Source: Amycolatopsis sp. QT-25 (GTDB lineage: Bacteria; Actinomycetota; Actinomycetes; Mycobacteriales; Pseudonocardiaceae). Taken from it: 64,000 nucleotides of DNA. The first letter of the stretch is position 1. Every line of letters begins with the position of its first letter. Positions 49,168-57,116 of the stretch are shown piece after piece. The position numbers and the translations under genes were made by a program. The stretch is taken from NCBI RefSeq assembly GCF_029369745.1, contig NZ_CP120210.1, positions 7,812,001-7,876,000 on the forward strand, in the 5' to 3' direction. A model generated the notes under the pieces. That model was not told the DNA's origin. It saw only the letters and a program-made list of their open reading frames with translations, and made no database searches.

Positions 49168-49228
49168 CGTGACCGAGTGGACGGCACGTGATCCGACGGA
49201 CGACACGCGTGACCGAACGGCCTCGTGC
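49168..49228. repeat. Three degenerate 19-21-bp tandem units
   Basis: Units start at 49168, 49187 and 49208 with CGTGACCG, CGTGATCC and CGTGACCG, and the second is 18/21 identical to a unit at 41486-41506. The third unit is decayed. Non-coding. Confidence 0.55.
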
Positions 49229-49258
49229 TCTGTCTCGTCGCGGACGCCGCACCGAAAA

Positions 49259-49283
49259 GGCCGCGTCCCGGCAGGACGCGGCC
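49259..49283. terminator. Bidirectional hairpin between convergent genes
   Basis: A perfect 10-bp stem (GGCCGCGTCC and complement) with a 5-nt loop, 16 bp after the symporter stop and 125 bp after the sigma factor. Confidence 0.65.
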
Positions 49284-49299
49284 CCTTCTCACGGCTGTC

Positions 49300-50943
49300 T
49301 CAGTGGACGCCGATTTCGCGGAGATCCTTGTCGTGCTCGTCGGCGTGGTAGTCCTCGGCCTCGGTGTCGTCCGTGCCGTTGAAGACCTTCAGCTGCCGCG
49401 CGATCACCGTGAAGATCACGGCGATCAGCAGGTTCGCGAGCAGCGCCACGAAACCGACGTAGATCTGCAGCTGCGAGCCGCTGAGCGGGTGCCAGCCGAA
49501 GATCGACAGGTCGCCGAGCTTCAGCGCCGAACCACCGAAGTGCGCCTTGCCGGTCGCCGCGTTGGGGATGTCGTAGAGCATGACCAGGCCCCAGCCGATG
49601 CCGACCACCCAGCCGGCGATCAGGCCCCAGCGGTGGAACCACCGGGTGTAGAGCGAGATCGCGACCGCCGGCAGCGTCTGCAGGATCAGCACGCCGCCGA
49701 TGAGCTGCAGGTCGATGGAGAACTGCGGGTCGATGAACAGGATGAACGCCACCGCCCCGAACTTCACGATCAGCGAAGCGAGCTTGGCCTGCTTCGCCTC
49801 CTGGCCCGGCGTCGCGTCCTTCTTGATGTACTCCTTGTAGATGTTGCGGGTCCACAGGTTGGCCGCCGCGATCGACATGATCGCCGCGGGCACCAGCGCG
49901 CCGATGCCGATCGCGGCGAACGCGATCCCGGCGAACCACGACGAGAACTGCGAGTCGAACAGCACCGGAACGACGGTGTTCGTGTCCGGTTTGCCGGTGG
50001 CGTTGTTGGTGATGGGCGAGACCGAAGCGCTGATCGCGACGTAGCCGAGCAGCGCCAGCAGGCCCAGTACCAGCGAGTACGCCGGCAGCGCGACCATGTT
50101 CCGCTTGATCACGCTGCGGCCACGCGAAGCGAGCACGCTGGTGAGCGAATGCGGGTACAGGAACAGCGCGAGCGCCGAACCGAGCGCCAGCGTGGCGTAC
50201 TGCAACTGGTTGTTCGCGTTGAGCAGGATGCCGTCCGCCGGGGACGGCGTCTTGTCGAACTTGGCGTCGGCCGCGTCGAAGATCGCCGACCAGCCGCCGA
50301 GCTTCGAGGGCAGGTAGATGATCGCCACGATGATCACGAGGTAGATCAGGATGTCCTTGACGAACGCGATCAGCGCGGGTGCGCGAAGGCCGGACTGGTA
50401 GGTGTAGACCGCCAGGATGATGAAGGCGACCAGCAGCGGCAGGTGGCCGACGATGCCGGAGCCGTTGATGCCCATGGTCCGCAGCACCGCTTCGAGGCCG
50501 ACGAGCTGCAGCGCGATGTACGGCATCGTCGCGATGATGCCGGTGACGGCGATCAGCAGCGCCAGCGTCGGCGAACCGAAGCGGCCGCGGACGAAGTCGG
50601 CGGGGGTGACGTAGCCGCGGACGCGCGAGACCGACCACATGCGCAACGCCGGCATCAAGACGATCGGATAGACGATGATCGTGTACGGCAACGCGAACAT
50701 GCCCATCGCGCCGGCGCTGAACATCAGCGCGGGGACGGCGACGAACGTGTACGCCGTGTAGAGGTCGCCGCCGAGCAGGAACCAGGTGATCCACGAACCG
50801 AACTTGCGGCCGCCCAGGCCCCATTCGTCCAGGTGGTCGAGGGTGTTGCCGGCCTTCCAGCGCGAAGCGACGAAGCCGAGCACGGTGACCACCGCGAAGA
50901 GGATCGTGAAGATGATCAGCTCTGGCCATTGGATGTTGCTCAC
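49300..50943 (-). CDS. Sodium:solute symporter, MctC-like (monocarboxylate)
   Basis: 547 residues with about 13 membrane helices of the SSS family: N-terminal LDEWGLGGRKFGSWITWFLLGGDLYTAYTF, the Na-site region LVPAAIMSIAAANLWTRNIYKEY, and an acidic His-rich cytoplasmic tail. The MctC branch imports pyruvate, acetate and propionate with sodium or protons. The GTG start overlaps the DUF3311 stop (GTGA). The pairing with a small DUF3311 membrane subunit is typical of this branch. Confidence 0.88.
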   Translation of the reverse strand: MSNIQWPELIIFTILFAVVTVLGFVASRWKAGNTLDHLDEWGLGGRKFGSWITWFLLGGDLYTAYTFVAVPALMFSAGAMGMFALPYTIIVYPIVLMPALRMWSVSRVRGYVTPADFVRGRFGSPTLALLIAVTGIIATMPYIALQLVGLEAVLRTMGINGSGIVGHLPLLVAFIILAVYTYQSGLRAPALIAFVKDILIYLVIIVAIIYLPSKLGGWSAIFDAADAKFDKTPSPADGILLNANNQLQYATLALGSALALFLYPHSLTSVLASRGRSVIKRNMVALPAYSLVLGLLALLGYVAISASVSPITNNATGKPDTNTVVPVLFDSQFSSWFAGIAFAAIGIGALVPAAIMSIAAANLWTRNIYKEYIKKDATPGQEAKQAKLASLIVKFGAVAFILFIDPQFSIDLQLIGGVLILQTLPAVAISLYTRWFHRWGLIAGWVVGIGWGLVMLYDIPNAATGKAHFGGSALKLGDLSIFGWHPLSGSQLQIYVGFVALLANLLIAVIFTVIARQLKVFNGTDDTEAEDYHADEHDKDLREIGVH

Positions 50944-51218
50944 TTGGCGTCCCCCTCGTCGAGCTCGTCCACGGACAGCCGGTCGGGACGCCGACTGGTC
51001 GGCTTGTCCTTGGTCAGCACGTAGACGATCCAGGTGCACAGGACGCCGACGGCCACGAACACGAATTGGAACCAGTAGAAGAACGGCATCCCGAACACCC
51101 GCGGGCCGTCCGAATTGAACAAGGACGTGAGCAGCACCAGCAACGGGATGATCAACAGGAGGTTCCAGGGGCTGAACTGAAAGCCCCTCACTTTCCCGTC
51201 TGCCTTACCTGACGCCAT
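50940..51218 (-). CDS. DUF3311 small membrane protein
   Basis: 92 residues with two membrane segments (about 17-34, NLLLIIPLLVLLTSLF; and 44-68, PFFYWFQFVFVAVGVLCTWIVYVLT) and a conserved FGMPFFYWFQ link, typical of DUF3311. It is overlapped by the symporter start and is presumably a small accessory subunit of that transporter. The tail is acidic. Confidence 0.85.
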   Translation of the reverse strand: MASGKADGKVRGFQFSPWNLLLIIPLLVLLTSLFNSDGPRVFGMPFFYWFQFVFVAVGVLCTWIVYVLTKDKPTSRRPDRLSVDELDEGDAK

Positions 51219-51423
51219 CGGACCTCACCTAACGCTTCCCGTACCCCCGGATGGTCCCGATGACCCTAAGACCTCTCCCCCGCCCGGGTCACATGTGCCC
51301 GATATCGATTTGATCAGCGACGCCGCATACGACGAAGGGCGGTTGTCTGGCCGCTCCCCGCCGGATATCAATAGCCGCAAGTCGCGAACAGGAACTTCGC
51401 ACGCAAGATCAAAGGGGCATCGG

Positions 51424-53040
51424 ATGAAGAAACTCCGCTATGCGGTGGTGATCCCGGCTGTCGCCGGCACCATGCTGGCCGGGTTCACGCCTGCGTTCGC
51501 AGGACCGGAGGCTGCTCGGCAGCAGCCGCTGAACTCCACCAACATTCCGGCGAAGTACGCGGACCAGAAGCTGGACTGGCACCGGTGCACCGGCAGCGAG
51601 CTGCCGTCCGCGCCGCCTCCGGGGGCCGAGAACATCGAGTGCGCGACCTACCGCGCGCCGCGCAACTGGTACAAGACGAACGAGGCCATCGACCTGACGA
51701 TCGCCGTCAGCCGCCTCGCCGCCACCGGTGGCAAGGCGACCGCCAGCGTGATCACGAACCCGGGCGGCCCCGGCGCTCCGGGCCGTAACTTCCCGGCCCG
51801 CCTGCGTAACCAGACGAAGCTGCGCGCGAACCAGGAGATCATCGGTCTCGACCCGCGCGGCACCGGCAAGAGCACCAACATCACCTGCGGCAACGCGATC
51901 GGCACCGGCTCCGACCTGGACCCGCGCGACCGCAGCCGGGCGAACCTCAACCTGATCCTGGACGCCACCAAGTACGCGGCGGACTCCTGCCAGGTGAAGT
52001 CCGGCGAGCTGGGCCCGCTCATCAACACCGCCCAGACCATCCGCGACATCGACCTGCTGCGCGTCCTCCTGGGCCGCGACAAGATCAACTGGGTCGGTTA
52101 CTCGGCGGGCACCTGGATGGGCGCGCACTACGCGCAGCAGTTCCCCACCCGGACCGGCCGCTTCCTGCTCGACTCCTCGACCGAGTTCACCACCACCTGG
52201 CAGAACTCGTTCGACGGGCAGCCGCTCGGCTTCGAGCGCCGCTGGCGTCAGGACTTCCTGCCGTGGATCGGCAAGTACGACAAGGTCTACGGCTTCGGCA
52301 AGACCGGTGAAGCCGCTCGCCAGACCTACGAGAAGGTCCGCTTCGCGCTGACGCAGAACCCGGTGGAGGTGGACGGCGTCCCGGTTTCGGCCAACGCCCT
52401 CGACTCGACCATCGCGTCGTACCTCTACTCGAAGCGCAACTTCCCGGCGCTGGCCGACTACCTGGTCAACCTGAAGACGCTGACCGAGGGCACCGCGTCG
52501 CAGCAGCAGAAGGCCGCGGCCGCGCAGAAGGTCAAGGCGGAGACGGTGGACGGTGACGGTGTCATCGGCCCGCAGCCGCTGTTCGTCCCGACCGACGGCG
52601 ACTCCTACAACGCCAGCTTCTGGACCATCCCCTGCAACGAGGGCAAATGGACCGGCAACCGGCAGAGCGTCATCCGCCAGTCGCAGAAGCTGATCGACCG
52701 CGATCTGCCGCTGCTCGGCGCCGGCTGGCTGATCCAGCCGTGCATCTTCTGGAAGAACAAGCCGGTCGACCTGCCGAAGCTCGACGGCCGCGGCGTCCCG
52801 CCGGTGCTGATCGTCCAGTCGGTGAACGACCCCGCGACCCCGATCGAGGGTGCGACCCGTGCGCACCGCGCGTTCGCCGGTTCGCGGATGATCACGGTGA
52901 CCGGTGAAGGCGACCACGGTATCTACGCCGGCGGCAACGCGGGTGTGGACAAGGTCGTGGAGGACTTCCTCGTCGACGGCAAGGTGCCGAACGACCAGAG
53001 CCTCCCCGGACTCCCACTTCCGGTGCCCGCGGGCGCCTGA
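51424..53040 (+). CDS. Secreted alpha/beta hydrolase, tripeptidyl-aminopeptidase-like (S33)
   Basis: 538 residues. A Sec signal peptide is cleaved after A-F-A (26). The S33 hydrolase fold follows: oxyanion NPGGPGAPG, nucleophile Ser227 in G-Y-S-A-G-T-W, catalytic Asp in VNDPATP and His in GEGDHGIYAGG near the C-terminus. The family removes tripeptides from secreted proteins in Streptomyces. The mature enzyme has four or more Cys that may form disulfides. ATG behind AAAGGGGCATCGG. It ends at a strong terminator. Confidence 0.88.
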   Translation: MKKLRYAVVIPAVAGTMLAGFTPAFAGPEAARQQPLNSTNIPAKYADQKLDWHRCTGSELPSAPPPGAENIECATYRAPRNWYKTNEAIDLTIAVSRLAATGGKATASVITNPGGPGAPGRNFPARLRNQTKLRANQEIIGLDPRGTGKSTNITCGNAIGTGSDLDPRDRSRANLNLILDATKYAADSCQVKSGELGPLINTAQTIRDIDLLRVLLGRDKINWVGYSAGTWMGAHYAQQFPTRTGRFLLDSSTEFTTTWQNSFDGQPLGFERRWRQDFLPWIGKYDKVYGFGKTGEAARQTYEKVRFALTQNPVEVDGVPVSANALDSTIASYLYSKRNFPALADYLVNLKTLTEGTASQQQKAAAAQKVKAETVDGDGVIGPQPLFVPTDGDSYNASFWTIPCNEGKWTGNRQSVIRQSQKLIDRDLPLLGAGWLIQPCIFWKNKPVDLPKLDGRGVPPVLIVQSVNDPATPIEGATRAHRAFAGSRMITVTGEGDHGIYAGGNAGVDKVVEDFLVDGKVPNDQSLPGLPLPVPAGA

Positions 53041-53056
53041 AGCCACCAGGGATTGT

Positions 53057-53090
53057 GGCCCCGTCGAGCTTCGGCTCGGCGGGGCCCTTT
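53057..53090 (+). terminator. Intrinsic terminator after the secreted hydrolase
   Basis: A 13-bp stem with one G-U pair (arm GGCCCCGTCGAGC, TTCG loop, complement ending at 53086), followed by CTTTCTTC. The UUCG tetraloop is extra stable. Confidence 0.85.
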
Positions 53091-53203
53091 CTTCGGCCGG
53101 TCCACGGACCTGTGCACAGAGTTGTCCACAGGCTGGGGGTAACTCGGCGGGGACGACTCTGATCACCTTCAGCGAACGCGTACTCTCCCTGCACGCCTTC
53201 CCC

Positions 53204-53260
53204 AGTACATGAAGGCCCCCTTCCTGTACCTAGGCGCAAGGATGGGGGCCTTCATGTACT
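53204..53260. repeat. Long inverted repeat, 17-bp perfect arms
   Basis: AGTACATGAAGGCCCCC and its complement flank 23 bp. Its core ATGAAGGCCCC resembles the arms of 21579-21633. It lies in a 314-bp gene-free stretch between the hydrolase and the XRE gene that otherwise holds only the terminator above and the XRE promoter. Confidence 0.7.
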
Positions 53261-53354
53261 TCATGACGCGGCATCCGCGCCGGATCTCGCGAGTTCGGGC
53301 CTGGACGCACGATCCCCGCTCGAAACCGGCTGGTCCGGTATTAGTATTGGCCCC

Positions 53355-53630
53355 ATGGTGCGAGTGCCGTTGACGGACGAGGAACGCGAACGCGGCGAGC
53401 GGCTGGGGCTGGCGCTCCGGGACGCGCGCGCGTCGGTGTCACGGAGCATGGTCGAGGTCGCCGCGGAGGCCGGGATCTCGGTGGAGACGCTCCGCAAGAT
53501 CGAGACCGGCCGGATCCCGACGCCCGCCTTCTTCACGGTGATGGCGATCGCGGACGCCGTCGGGCTGCCGCTGGACGCGCTGCGAGCGGCGGCCGAGGGC
53601 GGTACCGAAGAGGTCGCCGAAGCGAGCTAG
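53355..53630 (+). CDS. XRE-type helix-turn-helix regulator
   Basis: 91 residues: a coiled N-terminus, an HTH at about 33-62 (SMVEVAAEAGISVETLRKIETGR) followed by AFFTVMAIADAVGLPLDAL, the Cro/CI-type DNA-binding fold with no ligand domain. TAGTAT lies 7 nt upstream of the ATG with no ribosome site, so leaderless. It is convergent with, and overlaps by 4 bp, the EndoU-like gene. Target unknown. Confidence 0.8.
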   Translation: MVRVPLTDEERERGERLGLALRDARASVSRSMVEVAAEAGISVETLRKIETGRIPTPAFFTVMAIADAVGLPLDALRAAAEGGTEEVAEAS

Positions 53631-54202
53631 GGACGCAGCGCGGCCAGGGTGTGTGCCCGGTCGTTCAAGTAGAGGAAGCCGTCGATCGGCAAGGCGAAGC
53701 TGCTCAACAAGCTTTCCAGCGTGGCGTACTCGTCCACGCCCAGCCGCAGGTTCTCCTTCATCGCGTGCGCGACGAGGACGTCGGCCAGTTCTTCCCACTC
53801 GCCCGACCAGTGCAGCGTGCGGTAGAACGCCAGGACGTCCGGCGTGAGCCGGTCGGCGATCTGGTCGAGCAGGCGCTCGCCGAAGAAACTGATGCGGCCG
53901 GCGGAAAGGTCGGCGACGGTCGGGTTCGCCGGATCGGCGGCGGTGTCGGGATTGCGGACCACGCCGGGGCCCGCCACCGGATAGCCCGTTTTGACGTCGC
54001 CGCTGTCCTCGACCAGCACGATCAGATGCACGCCGTAGCGCTCGCCGGCGCATCGCCAGCGGCCGTTGTGCAATCTGACGCGGGGTTCGCTCGGATCGTT
54101 CGCGACGTCCTTGACGACCGCGATGATCTGCTCTTCGGTCCAGCCCGCGGGGAACTCGCTGGTCGCCCGCCGCCCCTTTCCCGGTGCGTGCCCGTCGCCC
54201 AC
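53627..54202 (-). CDS. EndoU C-terminal-half / MafI-like protein (possible toxin remnant fused to immunity-type domain)
   Basis: 191 residues, cytoplasmic. Residues about 17-76 follow the last half of bacterial EndoU RNase domains: F-P-A-G-W-T-E-E-Q-I-I, then DVANDPSEP, GRW, YGVHLIVLVED, GDVKTGYPV. The first half of EndoU, which supplies the catalytic His pair and Lys, is absent, so no RNase activity is expected. Residues about 104-171 (LLDQIADRLTPDVLAFYRT, HWSGEWEELADVLV, VDEYATLESLLSSFALP) resemble MafI-type immunity proteins that protect against EndoU toxins. GTG start behind AAAGGAG. The domain reading is my own pattern match; an unrelated family is possible. Confidence 0.45.
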   Translation of the reverse strand: MGDGHAPGKGRRATSEFPAGWTEEQIIAVVKDVANDPSEPRVRLHNGRWRCAGERYGVHLIVLVEDSGDVKTGYPVAGPGVVRNPDTAADPANPTVADLSAGRISFFGERLLDQIADRLTPDVLAFYRTLHWSGEWEELADVLVAHAMKENLRLGVDEYATLESLLSSFALPIDGFLYLNDRAHTLAALRP

Positions 54203-54278
54203 TCGTGCTCCTTTCGTCGCATCGAGGGTAACCCGCGTTCGGAGTATCCGGATGGTCCGGACGCGGGGACGGGTGACC

Positions 54279-55526
54279 TCAGGCGAGCACGCTGAGCAAG
54301 ACGGCGCCGACGGCCAGCACGTCCAAGCCTCGCAGGGCCTGGAATCCGGCGGCGCCGCCGCCGACGTCGTAGTTCATCGGTGGCCGGGTCGCCGTCCGTA
54401 GCGCGGCGGCCACGGCGAGCGGGATCGCGAGCCACCCCGGCCAGGCCGGGGTCACCCCCAGTGTCAGCGTCACCAGGCCGAGCAGCGCTCCCCAGCCGAG
54501 GCCGAGCAGGGCGAGCACCAGGCCGTTGACCAGCCGCAACTCCCCATCGGACGCGCCGAGCCATCGCCTGCGGCCGGGATTGCGCCACAGTTCGCCGAGC
54601 CCGCCGACGAACGGCACGAGCGCCGCATACGCGCCGAGCGCGAACAGCGGCACCGCCGGCACGGCCGGGAAGGCCAGGTGCCCTAGCCCGACCAGGCAGG
54701 CGATCACCACACCGGCCGCCGCGTAGCGCTTCCGGCCGAGCACGCCCGCCCACGCGAGCCGCAGTGTCGCCGGCCGCCGCAGCGTCAGCCACGGCACCGG
54801 CTTCGATTCCGGAATCAGCAGCATGGGGTCCATGAAGACCGCGGCCATCGCCCGCAGAAGCCGCGCGTTCCAGCCGTCGACGAGTTCCTGGCGCCCGACC
54901 CCGGACATCGGCTCACCGCCGAAGGCCACCGCCACCGCCACCACGAACAGCGCACCGGCCAGCACCTCGATCGCGATCGGGCCCAGGCCCGCGGCCGCCG
55001 TCGCCAGACCGGCCAGCGCGAGCACCACCGGACCCGCCGTTTCCCCGCGGATCGCCGTCCGCCGCACGGTGACGGCGGCCAGGACGGCACCGGAGGTGGT
55101 CAACGCCGACATCGCGATCCACACGTCCTTCGCTCCGCCACCGATCGCGGTGACCAACGCCCCGGTGTAGCCGACCACGACGACCAGCCCGGACCAGAGC
55201 GTCCACATCCGCTTCACGACGACACGGCGCCTGTCGACGCGGGCGAAATCCATCCAGGTCAGCGTCGCGGGCTCGGCCCAGACGAAGCCGCGGCGAAGCA
55301 GGCTGCGCCAGAACATCGCGCACAACACCACCAGCAGGCCGAAGACCGCCGAGAAGTCCACATCGTACTGTCCAAAAAGGAAATGGTGGAGTCTCGGCAG
55401 GTTCTGGAAGGCGGTGAACAGCGCGCCGAAACCGAACAACGCCAGGAAGCTCTGATAGTCGCCGGTGAACAGCCCGCCGAAGCGCTGTCGTCCCGGAACG
55501 TGCGCGGGGGCTTTCGTGGTCACCAC
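54279..55526 (-). CDS. Multi-pass membrane protein, ABC permease-like
   Basis: 415 residues with about ten hydrophobic segments from residue 25 to the end, short loops, and a conserved cytoplasmic loop DFARVDRRRVVVKRMW. It is encoded just after (31 bp) an ABC ATPase that lacks another permease, so the two probably form an exporter. The sequence does not match a permease family I recognise. The start is GTG (55526 or the next codon). Confidence 0.65.
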   Translation of the reverse strand: MVTTKAPAHVPGRQRFGGLFTGDYQSFLALFGFGALFTAFQNLPRLHHFLFGQYDVDFSAVFGLLVVLCAMFWRSLLRRGFVWAEPATLTWMDFARVDRRRVVVKRMWTLWSGLVVVVGYTGALVTAIGGGAKDVWIAMSALTTSGAVLAAVTVRRTAIRGETAGPVVLALAGLATAAAGLGPIAIEVLAGALFVVAVAVAFGGEPMSGVGRQELVDGWNARLLRAMAAVFMDPMLLIPESKPVPWLTLRRPATLRLAWAGVLGRKRYAAAGVVIACLVGLGHLAFPAVPAVPLFALGAYAALVPFVGGLGELWRNPGRRRWLGASDGELRLVNGLVLALLGLGWGALLGLVTLTLGVTPAWPGWLAIPLAVAAALRTATRPPMNYDVGGGAAGFQALRGLDVLAVGAVLLSVLA

Positions 55527-55557
55527 CTTCGAGGTACTCCTTTTCGCCGAGAAGGCA

Positions 55558-56163
55558 TCACCAGAGCTCGAGGGTGGAGTCGGCCGCTTCGAGCAGCGGG
55601 GGATGATGCGTGGCCACGACGACGGCCGCCCCGGCGTCGGTCGAACGTTTGATCAACGACGTCAGCCATTCCTTCCCGGCGACGTCGAGCGCCCGTTCGG
55701 GCTCGTCGAGCAGCAGGACCTCGTGCGGCCGCGCGGTCGCGCCGAGCAGCAGCAGACGACGGCGTTGCCCGGCGGAGAACCTGCCCGCGGTGACTTTCGC
55801 GCGGTCGGAGAGGCCCGCGTCCGCCAGCAACGCGTCGAAATCGCCGAGGCCGGCACCGAACGAGCCCTCCAGCAGTTCGAGATGCTGGTGCGGGGTCAGC
55901 TCGGCGAAGAAATCGGAATCGTCGAACAACACGGAAACCTTGCGGCGAAAGGAAACATCGCGTTCATCGGGTTTTCCGCCCGCGACGACGACGCGCCCCC
56001 GCTGCGGGGTCTGCGTTCCGTACAGACAGCGCAACAGGGTCGATTTCCCTGCCCCGTTGGGGCCGAAGACGACCGCGCATTCACCCGCATCGACCTCGAA
56101 ATCGAGGCCGTCGAACAACCAGTGCTCCCCGGCCTGGACGCCGAGCCCGCGTACGTCGATCAT
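55558..56163 (-). CDS. ABC transporter ATP-binding protein
   Basis: 201 residues, compact: Walker A FGPNGAGKSTLLRCLYG (33-49), signature FSAGQRRRLLLLGA, Walker B VLLLDEPERALD and the switch His in VVATHHPP. Short CcmA-like ATPases of this size serve exporters. The ATG overlaps the LLM gene stop (ATGA), and the putative permease follows. Cargo unknown. Confidence 0.85.
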   Translation of the reverse strand: MIDVRGLGVQAGEHWLFDGLDFEVDAGECAVVFGPNGAGKSTLLRCLYGTQTPQRGRVVVAGGKPDERDVSFRRKVSVLFDDSDFFAELTPHQHLELLEGSFGAGLGDFDALLADAGLSDRAKVTAGRFSAGQRRRLLLLGATARPHEVLLLDEPERALDVAGKEWLTSLIKRSTDAGAAVVVATHHPPLLEAADSTLELW

Positions 56164-57032
56164 GTGGCGCGCAACGACTCGATCACCGGTGCGAGCGCGT
56201 CCATGTTGTGCTCCAGCACGGTGAAATAGGTGAAGCCGAACCGCTCGCGATGCGCCAGGATCTGGTCGGCGATCTGCTCGTGCGTGCCGACCAGCGCCGT
56301 CGGCAGCTCGGCGAGCTGTTCGACGGTGAGCTTGCCTTCGAGCAGCTCTCGCAGGCTCTCCAAACCCTTTCGCCGATCTTCGACCACGGCCACGAAATGC
56401 GAGAGGATGTTCAATTCGACGGCACGGCCCTGCAGTTTTCCGCGGACGAAGTGCACCCGCTCCTCGATTCCGGCGGCGTCGTCGACGGCGAGTGCTCCTC
56501 CGTCGGGAACGGCGGCCGTGCCGGTGAACCCGATGATGTCGGCGTGTTCGGCGGCGAGAGTGAGCAGCCTGTCGCCGCGACCGGCGATCATCAGCGGCGG
56601 CCCCGGTTTCTGCACCGTGGCAGGCTTGTGCTTTTCGTCGGCATAGAGCCGGTTGAGTTCTTTGATGGTGTTCTCGAGGTGGTCGACGCGCTTTCCGGCG
56701 CGGGGGAACTCCATTCCCGCCGCTTCGAATTCGGCCTTCACGTAACCCGCCCCCAGGCCGAGCTCCAGCCTGCCCTCGGTGAACTGGTCGGTGCCGGTGA
56801 CGTCGCGGGCGAGCAGCACCGGGTTGTAGAAGGCCGTGTTGACGACGAAGGTGTTGAGCCTGGGGCGGCTCGTCACCTCGGCGGCGAGTACGAGCGCCGG
56901 GAAGGGCGGCGCCATACCGAGGTGGTCCGCCGCGCCGATCACGTCGAACCCGAGGTCTTCGGCCTTGCGGCATTTGGCGACCCACGCCGCTCGGGTCTCC
57001 GGGACGACCATGTTGACGCCGAATTTGACCAT
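56160..57032 (-). CDS. LLM-class F420-dependent oxidoreductase
   Basis: 290 residues of the luciferase-like barrel: VKFGVNMVVPETRA, DLGFDVIGAADHLGMAPPFPAL, TGTDQFTEGRLELGLGAGYVKAEFEAAG and ENTIKELNRLYAD are the F420-binding LLM hallmarks. It would reduce or oxidise an unknown substrate with F420 (or FMN). A TACCGT hexamer lies 6 nt before the ATG, suggesting a leaderless mRNA that continues into the overlapping ABC genes. Confidence 0.85.
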   Translation of the reverse strand: MVKFGVNMVVPETRAAWVAKCRKAEDLGFDVIGAADHLGMAPPFPALVLAAEVTSRPRLNTFVVNTAFYNPVLLARDVTGTDQFTEGRLELGLGAGYVKAEFEAAGMEFPRAGKRVDHLENTIKELNRLYADEKHKPATVQKPGPPLMIAGRGDRLLTLAAEHADIIGFTGTAAVPDGGALAVDDAAGIEERVHFVRGKLQGRAVELNILSHFVAVVEDRRKGLESLRELLEGKLTVEQLAELPTALVGTHEQIADQILAHRERFGFTYFTVLEHNMDALAPVIESLRAT

Positions 57033-57058
57033 GCGACCACGGTACCGAGCGCGCAAGA

Positions 57059-57102
57059 AGAAGGCCTCATCCTCGGGAATGACTCCGAGGATGAGGCCTT
57101 CT
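57059..57102 (-). terminator. Terminator of the PEP carboxykinase gene
   Basis: Perfect 18-bp arms (AGAAGGCCTCATCCTCGG and complement) around an 8-nt loop, 14 bp after the pckG stop; on the minus strand the hairpin is followed by TTCTTCTTG. Confidence 0.85.
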
Positions 57103-57116
57103 CACCGGACAGGCGA

